Below, in pieces: positions 41,141-53,890 of a stretch of DNA of 64,000 bases (its first letter is position 1; every line of letters starts with the position of its first letter). The stretch comes from Inia geoffrensis. Taxonomy: Eukaryota > Chordata > Mammalia > Artiodactyla > Iniidae. The DNA is taken from positions 25,904,055-25,968,054 of the forward strand of contig CM070912.1 of NCBI GenBank assembly GCA_036417435.1. The letters are read 5' to 3'. The notes under the pieces were generated by a model that was not told the DNA's origin, made no database searches, and was given only the letters and a program-made list of their open reading frames with translations. The translations under genes and the position numbers were made by a program.

Positions 41141-43505
41141 GTCTCGTTTTGAACATAGAATTAGGATGGGAAAGCACTGTCTGATTCTGCACACAAAAGT
41201 GGGTTCAAAAAAACCTTTTCTGTTTTAATGAAGACCCCATAGAAACCAGTTACTTCATCTTTAGACATATTCCATAATGTTTTGTTTCTCTTACTTACAT
41301 TGACACAGCTTTGAGCTGAATTTTTTCTTTCAGTTTTTCCCCCACTTATTTGGAAAAAAAAAAAATTCTGTCATTTGTTACAGATTCCTTAATATATTTT
41401 AACAAATTTTTGTTAGTTACTATGAAGTGTAATGGTGTTCTGTAAGAAGACAGCAGTGAGAACTCAGCAAGGAGGAAGTGGTTTTACTTCCATCAAGCCA
41501 TGTCAGTGGTAAAATCTTACATGTAGCATAATATAGTCTCTAAGCCTTTGCTTACTGATGTTGTCAGACAGTATTAATCAAATGCATGAGGTGTCTTTGA
41601 AGCAAAGCCTGTTCTGTGATCCTGTGCAATCACAACACTGAAGGAGAATGGTGGGCGAGGCAGGAAGAATGTATTTTCTGGTTGGATGTGAAGGCTTCTG
41701 GCTTCCATGTGACTTGTAAGTGTGCCTTGTTTTTTATTTAACTATGTCTGTAGTTGACAAATGTGGCTTCATCACAGATTTTTAAAAATGTTTCCACTTT
41801 GGGGTTCCATTTAGGAGCTTTCTAGAAAGTCAAGGATGTTTTAAGCTTCCCTTTTATGTTAAGTTCCAGTTTGATATGGATTAGGTTAAGGAAAAGGAGA
41901 TGGTCTTGGTGTCATGAACTTAAAGTCAGCATTTGAATTCCAGCACACATTATTGTGTGTCGAGAGGCAATGTTGGGAAGAGGGTCTGATTTTCTAAAAT
42001 ATGCATCAAATGCATAAATTACAAATCAGAGCTGAGGAGGGAGGTGCTTTAACAGGAACGGTATCAATGCTCTTTCCACTAGGAAGAGACAGAAATTCTA
42101 TCTATACATAGGAAGGCCAAGGTTGATCAACTTAACCTTGTATTCATAATTTTAAAGCTGGTTTTGGTAGCTGGGAAGCTTTGTGTGTGAGTATCTGTGT
42201 GTTTGTGTCTGTTAACTCAGTGTCTTTTAATAGTGTCTGCTTTTACTCTGTTACTTCTTGCTGTTGGAAGCATGTTTGGGTTTTTTTGTGGTGTCTGATG
42301 TTGGCATTTGGGAAAAGCCAGCTTTTGAGGGAGCACTGCCCTGTGGAATGACCTTCGCCTTGAGGTGGCTGAGGCATCCGGTGACGGGCAGCCTCTTAAC
42401 GCCTCCTGGAGAAACCTGACATTTACAATGGGTTGTATTTGTTGGGCAAAAAGGCGGATTCGTTCATAGAGCAGAAAAAAACCTGTAGGCATAAGGTCTT
42501 CCACTAGTTAGATGGTTTCTTTTGGGGAAATGATTATATTTTGTAACTTCTAGAAAGCCAGAAAATGGGCTCTGATTTCATAGCCAGCATTTTGATAAAA
42601 TGCCACAAAATAAGGGCTATTGAGAGATTTTTACAAGTAAGATTTTTTGTTCCCCAAATCTTTTAAATGAAGCCAGTGATTCCCAGTTCTCAGCACATGG
42701 CCCCAACCAAGATGGAACAGCCCTGGGAAAGCCTTCTAGGCATCATGGCACTCTTGAGTCCTCCCAAAGGCATTTCCTCTACCGACACAGTGTGACAGGA
42801 AGTAAAATGCAAAGGTGCACTTTTTTGTAAGAAGCTTTTAAACAGTGTGACAAAATTGGTGTTGAGAACATCAGTGGCCTTATTCTGAGATTTCATAAGG
42901 CTGAGTTTGCACACGTGGACTTTAGTTTTGCTCGAAGGTAAAGAATGTGGACTTTAAAGACGTAAGAGGCACCATTACAAGTCACTAGGAACAGCCTCAA
43001 AGAGCAGCTTCTTTGGGCAACAGACAAAGAAGAGACTGGAGTTGTGCGCTGTGGTGTGGGTGTGGTTGAATTGTTCACTGGAGTCACCTGTCAGCCTGGG
43101 ACGCGTGTGTGACTCCAACAATCGCTGTTTGAAGGTGTGAGAATGCAGCGAAGCTCGTTGTGTTCGTAATGTACTCCACAATGGCCAGTCCAATTGCTAC
43201 CTATTTTTTTTATCTAGAGGTTTATTTGAATGATGTGACAGAATGATGTATGAGAATTAAGACAACGAAATTCTTTATTTCTGGGTGGAAAGATGTACCA
43301 GATTAGATTTATCTGTTTAAAAAAAGACAAAAGTTATCACCAAAACCCCCTTTCCCATCTTGCACTGTTTGTTTTGGATTGAGCTTGGGGGAAGAGATGT
43401 TTTTCTTAACTGTCTACTTTGTTTGAACACTTTTTCTGTGGTTCAAGTGCTGTTTTGTGTGTTGGGACCAAACAGTTGTCAATAAACTTTAACAGCAAGC
43501 ATCAA
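40896..43505 (+). CDS. MARF1: MARF1 exon 27, last coding exon (to 41140) and 3' UTR
   Basis: Acceptor CTGTATTTACAG|AAAT; coding 40896-41140 (245 nt, residues 1661-1741), starting [20 protein letters not shown] and ending [15 protein letters not shown] then TGA. The conserved basic [10 protein letters not shown] closes the protein. The 3' UTR runs about 2.36 kb and includes a GT-rich patch at 42182-42215 and a T/A-rich stretch near 41330-41410. Confidence 0.95.
43481..43486 (+). terminator. MARF1: MARF1 polyadenylation signal AATAAA
   Basis: AATAAA is followed 12-25 bases later by CA-containing cleavage choices (AGCAAGCATCAAATT) and then by a GT-rich downstream element (GAGTGTTTTGTTTGTTTGAGG, about 43522-43542 in part). 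This is the classical layout, and no stronger hexamer lies earlier in the 3' UTR. Confidence 0.88.
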
Positions 43506-46190
43506 ATTTGAGTTTTGCAAGTGAGTGTTTTGTTTGTTTGAGGTGGGGGTTGTATACCAGTCCAGTCGTGTCAGCTTCTCATCCCTTCTGAGAACCTCTG
43601 CGATGGAAAACAAATCGGTCTGTCGTCTTAGAGCCTCTTTAAATTTGGCATCTGGCCCTGGCAGGTGACCGGACTATTGACCCTTCGTGGTCAGGACCCT
43701 CCAGGGTTTCCAGCCTTGCTCCAGCTCATAATCGTTTGGGGAAAATACAATAATCACAAATACCCTCCAGTTATAAAACTTGGGATAATTCCTAGGAACT
43801 CTCTCCCTGGGAAAGAAAGCCATTTTGCAGGCTACCTTTGTTTTTGTCACTGCCAAGCATGCTTTTTGAATAGCCTATTTGAAAGAGACTTCTTTCACAG
43901 ATTCCATTGTGAAGCCCTTTTCCTGAGACCACTGTTACTCCCCACCCACTCTCCACTCCCGTCTCAGGATTTTGAAAGGACCCAGAAGAGACTTGAATGT
44001 TTGGGTAAATTGCTTCTTGATGAAGTGCAGTTTTTCTTAAGTTCAACATTAAAAGTCTCTTAAAAACCTCTGGCAATCCTTTCGAAACACCTTTCACGGT
44101 AGCCAGTTTTTGCCAGAAAACTTGAGCAGCCACTGTGCCCCTTTAGAGGGGGCAAGGAAATTTGGAAGGTCTAGACTGCGGGTTGAAACAGGGCGTCACA
44201 TTTATCTTTGTGCAATTCCCATCTGGTCTGGAGATGGCAGCCTAGCAGACATGGTCAGAGTGAAAGCAGACCTGTCCACACAGAGGAGATGGATGTGACC
44301 TTCTAGGACCTGACTTCAGATGTGCAGTTGACTTGTGTGTTCCCTTTACCATGAGGAGCCTCGTGCTTGGGACTTAGCTTCCCTGGTTTCTAGCTGCTTA
44401 GCTTCTCTGGTTTCTATGGGCAGAGTCCGAGTCATCAGAAGCACCCCTGTCCCTCCCGCAGCAGGGACCTGCTATAGTCCCCGTTCGTGGGTGGGCACAG
44501 GTCACATACTGGCTTTAGGCCTGGGGAGGAGCAGGAATCCTGGCTCTGCCCCATAAACCAGCAGTCAGCAAGGTCTCTGTCACTGCTTTGCTTAACCTCA
44601 CGCCCTCCTGCATGGCTATACTGCAGGCTCGTACAGTCGCTGGCCAATCTCCCAGCTGCTAATGTGATTTTACAGCATCAGCCTGGTCTAACTAATGCCG
44701 CTCTTGGAGGAGACATGCAGTGGAGACTGATCTAATTTGCTTGCGTGGATTAATACTTTCAAGGCTGAGTGTCAAGTCTCTTTCCCAGGAGAGTTCTAGT
44801 CTCTCCCTGGGAGGTAGGCAGCCCTGGGGCACAGCTTAGGTTGGAATATGAGGAAACCTGGTCACCTTTGGGATGCAGTCGGCAAATTATAGAACTGGTG
44901 GGAAAGCAAGCCCCTCAATTTTCAGGTGTGTGGGACAAGATCAGAGATTGAGGGCCAGAACTTTCCTCAGCAAGATGAAGAGAAGGATTCACATGTCCTG
45001 GGAAGGAAGGATTTGGAAATGGGGAGAATTTAGGGTCCAGAGCAGGACAGGAGAAGCATCCGTAGTTGACGCTAAAGACCCAGCCACTGGGCCCCTCATC
45101 CCACATGGGTGAACCAGCTAGGGGCGCTGCAGTGGTCAGGGTGGCCTTTCCATCTCTGCCCGAAAGCCTTCCCGATGCGGGGCCTGGTGTGAGAGAACCC
45201 CGACCCTGCTCCCACCCCTTCTCCCTCGCAGACCTGAGTCACGGTGAGTGCAGACAGACCCACCCACAGGCTGTAGGGCCCCAGCCCTCGGTGTTAGCTG
45301 AGCCTAGTGTGTCAGGGCCAGACATGGAATCAGGAAAGAAGTTTCGGAGAAGAAAGCTCTGTTCTGAAGTGGAATCCCTGTTTCGTTTCTGTACGTGGGG
45401 AGACCAGTGATGTTTTGCACATGGACTCTGAGGCTTGGCCTCTGCTGACCCTCCCGCATCTCCCCCCACCCCAGCCCCCCGAGGGCCCCGGGTTCTGCTG
45501 GCTGTCAGCTGGAAGCCACCTGCAGACCCTGGAGGCTGCCTACAGTTCCCGGCCACTTGGGCTTGCTCAGAATGGCAGCTCAGTTCATCAAGCCAGCAAG
45601 GAGAATTTCCAGTCCTCTAAGAGGGAGGCTTGTGTAATGTAACCTAATCAAGGAAATGACTTCCCATCACCTTTGCCAACTTCCATTAGTTAGAAGCAAC
45701 TCATAGTTTCAGCAGATGAATTTACATGGATGATACGTAAATTTATCCATAGTTGATGAATTTGAGTGAGTGACTGACATCAGAGGCCTAAGACATCCAG
45801 TTTCCAGCTCCTGGCGAGGGAGGAAAGGGATCCCTGGGCTGGGCTCAACCTTCTGAGGGTCAACAACCAAGCTTCAAAGCTGCAAGACCTTAAAGACTGA
45901 CCAACCCAACCACTCTCCACCCACATGGTGAGGTTACAGATGGGGACAGTGAGGCTGGAGAGGGTGAGCCATTGCCCAAGCCACTCTGTGGCACAGCTGG
46001 GCTGGAGTCCCTGCCTGCACAGCTCCAAAGTCTAGTATTTCTTGAGCCCCAGTGGGTGCCAGGCCCTGAGCCAGTTGTGGGGCCCCCAGTGAGTAAGACA
46101 CAGGCCTCCCCCATAGCAGCAGGACTCGGCTCAGACAGGGAGACCAGAGAGGGAGGGCGTCAGGATCACCAGGAAAGCATGTTTAAGATG
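43506..46190. other. Intergenic region downstream of MARF1
   Basis: Between the convergent MARF1 and BMERB1 genes. No gene seen; open frames are chance. A MIR relic in minus orientation lies at about 45890-46030 and an L2-like trace at about 46040-46110. Confidence 0.6.
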
Positions 46191-46194
46191 CAGA

Positions 46195-46690
46195 TTGTCG
46201 GCTAAAACTGAGATAGGCTGGGACCTGGGACCCTCCACAGGAGTGCTTGTTCCTGCCCCTGGACAAATGTCTCCTTGAGCGACAGATACAAAGAAACTAT
46301 ATAAGGGACTAAAAATAACTGCATGCATGCGCAGTTGGGGCAATGATGAACAATAAGATACAAAAAGGCCACAAGCCAACTGCCACTTCTGATGTGCCAG
46401 GAGCAAAAGCAGGGTACTGTACATGATTCCTGTACACAGCACCACCGAGGGGGTGGGCAGGCCACCTAAGCCACCCTTCCAGTGGACCCACCAATCTGCC
46501 CCCAACCTCACCCTATTGAAGGAACCAGCTTGCCAGCCCTTGGAAAGCGAGCAAGGGCACCTGTTTCTTGTTTTCGTTCCCTTGTGCTTGCAGCATGAGT
46601 CCCAGTAAAGCCTTGCCTGAATTTCTCGTCTGGCCTCTTATCAATTTCTATTGATTAAAGAGTTCAAGGGCCCAGGTCAGCAAAAAAACC
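46195..46690 (+). mobile_element. ERV LTR, plus orientation (type E)
   Basis: LTR-like composition with a TATA-like CTATATAAGG near 46300, a GCATGCATGCGCAG motif, a poly(A) signal variant AGTAAAG near 46605 and the end TGGCCTCTTATCAATTTCTATTG. No internal region follows, so it appears to be a solo LTR. Family name uncertain; class I is likely. Confidence 0.55.
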
Positions 46691-47128
46691 CACCGGCCTA
46701 GGCTCTTCAAAGCTGTCAGGGCCATGAAAGACAAAACGATTGAAGGAGGTTAAAGAGACGGGGCAGCACACAGCACACTTGTTCCTGGACCGGATTCTGT
46801 ATAGCAGAGGAGGAGAATAATGGAAAATATTGGGACAATCAATAAAACGTAAATGCTAGATCATAGTGTCGTGTCACTGGACTTTGCCAATTGTTCTGTA
46901 ATAGGAAAGAGAACCCTTGTTCTTTAATACGCGCTGAAGGATTTAAGGGTGAAGCAACATCATGTCTGTAGCTAAAGTCATTCTTGGAAAAAAGCAAGCA
47001 CGTAGAGGAAGGGAGTAATGAAGCAGACAACGCTAGCAATCACTGAGTCTGAGTCAAAGGGTGTATGTACAGGGATTCTTTGTACTGTTATAAAGACAAC
47101 TTCTATAAACGCAAAATTATTTCAAAAT

Positions 47129-47252
47129 AGGGGAGTTTCCTGGTGGCCTAGTGATTAGGATTCTGGGCTTTCACTGCCGTGGCCCAGGTTCAATCCCTGG
47201 TCAGGGAACTGAGATCCTGCAAGCCGCGTGGCATGGCCAAAAAAAAAAAAAA
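47129..47252 (+). mobile_element. CHR-type SINE, short form
   Basis: GGGGAGTTTCCTGGTGGCC start, CAGGTTCAATCCCTGG and GGGAACTGAGATCCTGC core, A14 tail. Flanks TTTCAAAATA / TTCCAAAATA give an imperfect duplication. Confidence 0.87.
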
Positions 47253-47714
47253 TTCCAAAATAAAAACTTATCTTAATATTGTCGAATAGGCTCCCAGGCC
47301 TCTCTGGGGGTTGAGGACTGAAAGTGAGGCCTGTAGGCTCGGAGCTGGCTGGCCCAGGGCCACGCTTTGTTCGAAGACTAAAGCCACAGAAATGCTTCCT
47401 CTGGGGTTTCTTCTCTCCAAATGCGTAGATTGTGGTTCACATGGGTAAACAGTTGCTGTTCGAACCTGAACAAAACAGCTCTTTGGTAAAGCAAGTCAAG
47501 AGCATGCTAGAGGCCCATGGGGGACTGACATTCCCAGAACCACTGCATTCCTTTCAGGCCTGAGCTGCCCACGGGGCTGGGCCGGATGTCAGAGCGAGAA
47601 GGGGACACAGAGAACTGAGTCAGCCCAAGGGCGCTGAGTTCTGTCTTGGCTTCAGCAAGCTCGCTGGTGACCTTAACAAACCCCTTCCCTGCTCTGAAAG
47701 CCTGTTTGTTATTC

Positions 47715-47844
47715 TTTTTTTTGTTTGTTTTGGCTGCGTTGCACGGCATGTGGCATGTGGGATCTTATTTCCCCCACTAGGGATCGAACCCGCACCCCCT
47801 GCAGTGGAAGCGCGGAGTCTTAACCACTGCACGGCCAGGGAAGT
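47715..47844 (-). mobile_element. CHR-type SINE, short form, minus orientation
   Basis: T-rich start with TTTGTTTGTTTTGGCTGCG and end TTAACCACTGCACGGCCAGG. Flanked by CCTGTTTGTTATT / CCTGTTTCTTAAT as a degraded duplication. Confidence 0.85.
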
Positions 47845-48244
47845 CCTGTTTCTTAATAAAAAGCAGCAGACACTTGTTTTTAACTTCCCAGCATCTCTTG
47901 TCTCCTCTTCTGGCACAACTGGGCTGACATCACACTCTGTCCCCAGAGTCAGCCTTTGGACCCCAGCTTGGCTGAGAGAGATCTGCACCCCCTGGTCCAG
48001 CAAGTGATTCGGAGCTGGGCATGTGACCCTAGCCAGGCCTGGGAGACTCCAGGCTGGCATTCTTGTTGAAATCGCTGGATTGTTCCTCCAGAAGGCCCAG
48101 GGAATGGAAGCCGGGAGCTATAGCTGGGGCCATACAAGGACAAAGCCAGCACGAGGGAGGTGGGATGGAGAGGTAGCAAAACATGGAAAACAGGCCCAGG
48201 TGACATCGTTTGAATCCCTGGACCTGCTGGTACCCTAGACCTCG

Positions 48245-48665
48245 GGACATCCCAGCCCAGGAGCCAGGAAGTGCCCTTATGTTTTGCCTGTTTGGCTTCA
48301 GTTTGGGTCTTTTACAACCAAAAAGATCTGTTAAAAACAAGACAACGGGCACTAAATGGAGTCACTTATGCTAAGCCCCATGTCACCAAAACAAGACTTC
48401 ACTACAGTTTCAGCCCTAACCAGTTGATTAGGAATCGTCATCTGCCTGATGGCCCCCTGTCATCCACTAAAGGAAAGCGACCTTGCCATAATCTCCCTGC
48501 TGTTTGGTCTGGGGTAACTTCCTTGTCCCGTTCCCTTCTGCCTATAAAAGTCTCATTTTGTACAGTCCCTCAGAGTGCCTTTCTATCTGCTAGTTTAGAT
48601 GCCACCTGATTCACTGAATAAAGCCAATAAGATCTTTAAAGTTTATTTAGTTGAATTTTTTTTCT
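48245..48665 (+). mobile_element. ERV LTR, plus orientation (type C)
   Basis: U3-like region with a TATA box (GCCTATAAAAGTC, about 48540), R-like TGTACAGTCCCTCAGAGTGCC, and AATAAA in CACTGAATAAAGCCAATAAG near 48618. It ends in a T-rich tract. The layout matches an old class I LTR; no coding sequence is attached. Confidence 0.6.
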
Positions 48666-48858
48666 TAAACAAATCCCAATGCAGAGAGTTCTAGTTCCAC
48701 ACGGGGGACGGAGGGGGGAACTGAGAGGTTCCTGCAGCCCAGGAGAGCCCTCTGGGTGGGTGGCCCCATGCCCACACGCTACCCCCCACTCCTCCTCCAG
48801 CTCCTCTCCCTGCCACATCTTGTTGCTGAGATGTGTCCTCCCTCAGGACAAGTCCCTG

Positions 48859-49620
48859 TGAAACAGGAGGGAAGGGGGCAGGGCACAACTTTTATAAGAG
48901 TGACAGAGCCCAAAGACACGACATAAACTGATTAGAGCCAAATAGGTCCAAGATGGAGGATGAGTTGACTTCCACTAGACTTTAAGCCTCCTCGTAACAC
49001 ACCAGCAAGCTAAGTGACACACCCACAGGTACCATAACTGTTCCAAGGCCAGACCATAAAGCTCAAAACCTGGGCGGTGGCCCAATTTCGGGAAATCCCC
49101 ACCCCTTCCTGAAATAGCTGGAATACTCCTCCCACTCATTAGCCTATGAAATTATCCACTGCTATAAAAACTGACAACCCCATACCCTGGTGCCTTTCTC
49201 ACCTTCTGAGATGGCCGACACTCTGTGGAGTGTGTTTCTCTCTAAGTAAATCCACTTCTCACTTTGTCTCTCACTGAATTCTTTCTGCCACGAGACATCA
49301 AGAATCTGAGCTTCGGGCTTCCCTGGTGGTGCAGTGGTTGAGAGCCCGCCTGCCGATGCAGGGGACGCAGGTTCGTGCCCCGGTCTGGGAGGATCCCACG
49401 TGCCGCGGAGCGGCTGGGCCCGTGAGCCATAGCTGCTGGGCCTGCACGTCCGGAGCCTGTGCTCCGCAACAGGAGAGGCCACAACAGTGAGAGGCCCGCA
49501 TACCACAAAAAAAAAAAAAGAATCTGAGCTTCATTAAGTCCTGAGACTGGGTGTGTGACCTCAGTTAAAAGATTGTGGGTTCAAGTCCCAAGCTGGGTTT
49601 TGGCTGGCCTCGAGTCCTGG
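48859..49620 (+). mobile_element. ERV LTR copy A, interrupted by a SINE
   Basis: Starts TGAAACAGGAGGGAAGGGGG, has CACAACTTTTATAAGAGTGAC, a TATA box (GCTATAAAAACTG, about 49160) and the conserved LTR 3' part AGATGGCCGACACTCTGTGG. It is homologous along most of its length to 52397-53100. A young SINE is inserted at 49315-49518. The 3' limit is uncertain because a tRNA-arm-like repeat (GGGTTCAAGTCCC) extends past it. Confidence 0.65.
49315..49518 (+). mobile_element. CHR-type SINE, young long form, inside LTR copy A
   Basis: GGGCTTCCCTGGTGGTGCAG start, A13 tail, exact duplication AGAATCTGAGCTTC at 49301-49314 and 49519-49532. It postdates the LTR, since the uninterrupted sequence is seen in copy A' at 52930-52945. 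Confidence 0.94.
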
Positions 49621-50141
49621 CCCATGGGTCCAAGTCCCGATCTGAGTTGCACCTGCACCCCAGACTCCATTAGCCACCCCCTCCCATGTTCCCACAGCCT
49701 CTGTGCTCACCCCATCCTAGTGCGACAGAGGAAGCCCACAATTCTTCATGACAACCCAAACCTGACGCTGGGGCTTTTCCTGAGAGAGGAACCATGAGGC
49801 ACGTGTATCTTATCAGGAGAGAAATGAATCATCTTTGTGGGTGGGACATGAGCCTGGAGCTGGCTGGCAGCACAGCTGAGGCTTTTCTGGAAATGCAAAG
49901 GGGATGAAAGTTGAGGTCAGTCGCGAAGGCTGGAGGGAGATGAATTGTTCCAAGAAAGTGAAAGGGAAATTGCTGGTGGAGAGGCCTGGGGATGGGGTGA
50001 GCAAGAGGGTGGCCGGTGGCAGAGCTGATGGAAATGGGAATCAAAGAGTCCAGCATCACCGGTTTGTGGGGCTGTGATGCAAACCCCCTCCCACTCCCAT
50101 AATCCTTCTGGAAGGTCGGGAGACCTTGAGCAGCATGGTTT

Positions 50142-50595
50142 TGAAACTGAGAAGGACCCTGTGGGGCTTCTGGGCATGGAAGTCTTTCTGTTTCTTGTTT
50201 GTAGGGAATAGACCCCAGCCTCCATGACCTTCCCTGAGTTCCAAAGGGCAAATTCGAACAGTTGCTAATCAAGGGAGGAACAGCCAAGAAACCACCTGAG
50301 GCGAGATTAAAGGGACCAGAGAAGCTCATCAAGATTAGGAGACCCACCACCTGAGACAAGATTAAGGGAGTGCAAGCCCTGCACACACCCTAATGTTGTC
50401 AGCAACCCCACCCTTGAACTATTGCTATAAAACTCATCAAATCCTCCTGGGGTGAGACACAATTTTGAGAGGCACGAGCCTGCCGTGTCCCCTTTTCCTG
50501 GCAAAGCAATAAAGCTATTTTTTCTACTTCACCCCAAACTCTGTCTCCAAGATTCGATTTGGCACCAGTGCACAGAGGCTGAGATTTCAGCATCA
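50142..50595 (+). mobile_element. Solo ERV LTR copy B with 4-bp duplication
   Basis: Begins TGAAACTGAGAAGGACC and ends in CA, with TATA box GCTATAAAACTC near 50424 and AATAAAGC near 50507. It is flanked by GTTT on both sides (50138-50141 and 50596-50599), a four-base duplication typical of class I retroviruses. The second copy, B', is at 54424-55032. Confidence 0.68.
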
Positions 50596-52396
50596 GTTTC
50601 TGGGGCTGAGTTCCACGTGGACTTGGCAGAAGTAGAGGGAGGGGAAGGGTGTGGGGAGGACATGAGGGGTGTAGAGAGTGGATAGGGGTGCAGTCAGGGC
50701 CAGGTGTGACTGTGGAACTATATGCCCAGGATGGTGCAGACATTGGGGAAGCACATGGAACGGGCCTTGGCCAACATTTAGGTTACAGCAACTTTCGTCA
50801 TATGGCAGCGTGTCCACGGCTCTGCTCACTATCAGCTTCACGAGGGCAGAACCCGGGTTGGGCTCACTCACCCTGCATCCCCAGCCTCCAACCCTCCAAG
50901 AACTGCAGGCAGTTTTGGGCAGCCTTTCTGTTTTTCCAGCTTCCTACATGCGATGTAGGCAATACTAATCCGCTTCGCCCTGTGCCTTGCTCTAACCCCT
51001 CACATGCACCGTCTCATTTACCCCCACCCACCCCCGTGGTTCTCTCCATTTCACAGATCTTGACACCGAGGCCCAGAGAGGTGAAGGAACCCCCCCAGGC
51101 TTACACAGGGAGTGGTCGATCTTAACCCCGGCAGGCTGACACCAAGCCGGAGCCCTTCCTCACTTTCTAGCTTCCCTCCCCTGCAGCTAATCCCGCTGGG
51201 CAGTTGATGCCGGTCTCCCTCCCTAGAACGTATGGTACCCGAAGGCAGGACTGTCCTGCTCTGGTTCATCGCTGTGTTCCCTGGTACCTGCCAAGGGAGG
51301 CATTCTCGAGACACATGAAGGGAAAAGTGACTGGACTCCTCAAACCAGCTTTCCTGAGAGTCTCCCCCCAGCCCCTGATGGCCTCCCAGCTGTCCTGAGT
51401 CTTGGCTGGTGGCCTTGGGCACATTGTAATGGCTTCTTCACAAGCTGCAGATGAGCTGAGTTGTTGAGCCCCTGCAGCCCAGGGCTGTCCAGCCAGCACG
51501 GAATGGAAAGGTTCGTAAGAGCCTCTGTGGCTGCTGGCATGGCCATGAGTCACCTCTAATTGAACACAGCTCAACAGGGAGTGGGGTGGTGATGCTGCTG
51601 GGATTAGAAATGAGAAATAAACACCTGGCCCTGGCTCTCATCCCAGCTCTCAGACTCGAGTCCTGGTGCTCTACCACTTACATGCTGTGTGACCTTGGCC
51701 TAGTCACTTCCCCTCTCTGAGCCTCAGTTCCCCATCTGCCACATAGGAGTGATGAGCCCTCCCTCCAGTGGGATAGAGTGTAAGGGATCACTCCCTGCCA
51801 GATGCATCTGGCTCCCACGCCAGCGCCTTGCTAAAATTCTCGCAGCAAGCCAATCCTGTTGCAAAGTCCTGTAGGCCCTTTTCATAAAATTCTTATGCGT
51901 GCATGACCTCTGGGTCAAGTTGGATGCTGCGGCACACACCCTCCTTGACATCGCCTGGTGTTCCTTCTTCCTTCCCAGCTGCTCCTACTCAGTCTGTTCC
52001 CTTAAATGTTGGTGTGATCAAGGGTCTGAAGCTGGAGGAGCAGTGAGGAAGGAGGTGGGAGAGACACGCAGGGGCTAGATTGAGTAAGGCTTTGAAAACC
52101 AGATCCAAGCCCCAAGACTACAAGGATGGAGGGGAAGGTGCAGGAGAGTTTTAAACTGGGAAGCAACACACCCGGATAGATTTGCACTTTAAGGAGGCCA
52201 TTTTGGCTTCGAAGTGGTGCACAGGTAGATCAGAGAAAGGCTGGCAGGGAATCTGAGAAGTTCTTGGCATGAGAATAACGTGTGATGGTCCAGGAGAGGT
52301 GCCAACAGAGAGCATGGCCAGAAGAACCAAAAACCCAAAGAAGCTTTCTGCAGCCCCAGTTCAAAGAGGGATCCAAGCAAGCAGGGGGGATGAGAC

Positions 52397-53100
52397 TGAG
52401 ACAGAGGGAAGGGGGCATGGCACAACCTTTAAAAGAATGACAGGGCCACTGAGAATACAACATAAACTGGTTAGAACCAATTAGGCCCACGATGGCAGAA
52501 GACGTGACTTCCAGTGGACCTTGAGCCTCATTGTATGCTCATTACATTAGCGTATGATAAATGACACACCCACAGGCACCATGACAGTTCCAAGGCCAAC
52601 CATAAAAGGCCAAAAAGTGGGTGGGGGCCCAATTCCTGGAAAACCCTATCCCTCTCCCCCGAAATCATTGGAATAATCCTCTCACTTATTAGCCTATGAA
52701 ATTACCCACCCCATAAAAACTAACCACCCCATATTTTGGGGCCTGTCGCCTTCTGAGGTGGCCCACACTCTGTCTATGGAGTGTGTATCTCCCTAAATAA
52801 ACCAGCTTTCCCACTTAGTTCTCAGGGCAGAACTACCTGCTTGTATCCCTCACAGGCATCCTATGTGAATAAATCTACTTCTTGCCTATCACTTTGCCTC
52901 TTGCTGAATTCCTTCTGCGCTGAGACATAAAGAACCTGAGCTTCAGTAAGTCCTGACACCAGGTGAGTGATTCTAACTAAAAGACAGTGGGTTTGAGTCC
53001 CAGCCCATGGATTCAAGTCCCAATCTGAGTTTTGGCTGGATTCGAATCCCATCTAAGGTGTGATTGGGTTCGTGTCCCAATCTGAGACCAGGTGTGTAGT
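52397..53100 (+). mobile_element. ERV LTR copy A' (homologous to 48859-49620)
   Basis: Shares CACAACCTTTAAAAGAATGAC, ATAAACTGGTTAGAACCAA, ATTAGCCTATGAAATTACCC and GAGACATAAAGAACCTGAGC with copy A. It carries about 80 extra bases near 52800-52880, giving two AATAAA signals (about 52795 and 52868). No internal retroviral frame lies nearby. Confidence 0.65.
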
Positions 53101-53339
53101 TTCAGGAGCCTCAAGGGAAGAAGGAATATAGGGTTGTTTGTTAGTGGGAGGGATTTGCTTAAACACTGATGGGGAGAGGAAGGACAGTTGAGGCTATAGG
53201 AGGGGGCCGGGGGTGGGGGAGAATGAATGGCTATCCCACCACTAACTGCCCATGGCACCTTGGACCACTTCCTCATCTACAGAGGGGAAGTAATAAAGTA
53301 AGAAGATAGGGCTAGGGAGTCCCTGGAGAAAGAGAACCA

Positions 53340-53890
53340 GGCATGGCTTTCTTGACATAAGAGAACCCATTTTGGCCTAAGCCATTTGGTGATCTAAGCC
53401 TGGCCACGATTCTTGCCCTTGAACAGGTCCCAGTCATCAATGATATTAAGGGGACAAAAGAAGACAGGAACAGAGAAACGACAGTCAAACAATAGTGTAG
53501 TGATAAAGCGGAGTCCTAGTGCCTCCTCAAGGGCTATACATCACAATCTGATACAGTGCTTGAGTTCTGCAGGAACTAAGGACCCCACCCAGGTGGAGGA
53601 TGGAATGATGAGGTTGACCCTCCTGACTTCAGTCAACTAAGGCTTGGACTCTGTTGACCTTGGGCCCAATTCTATGCTGAATTCTCCTCTGCTCAAGCCC
53701 CTTCATGAATATGCATGTACCTCCCGAATTTTGCTGTTGGGGAGGCACTGCTTTGGGAAAGATCCCTGACATTCTCCTTACTTGCTGCAAGTAATAATAA
53801 ATCCTTCCTTCTCCTGATCTTTGGCTTGGTCGTGTCTATTGGCTCAACACCCACCAAGAGGCAAACCCAGTTTTCGGGTATCAGTAATAG
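53340..53890 (+). mobile_element. ERV LTR, plus orientation (type D)
   Basis: Purine-rich U3, ATGAATATGCATG motif near 53705, AATAATAAATCCTTCC poly(A) region near 53790 and the end GGTCGTGTCTATTGGCTC. Composition and layout support an LTR; the family is not identified. Confidence 0.45.

Noticed and set aside
49560..49660. tRNA TpsiC-arm-like GGGTTCAAGTCCC repeats (also 52990-53080)
   Set aside because: They recur in tandem next to the A-type LTRs and lack the rest of a tRNA; more likely the LTR end or primer-binding neighbourhood.
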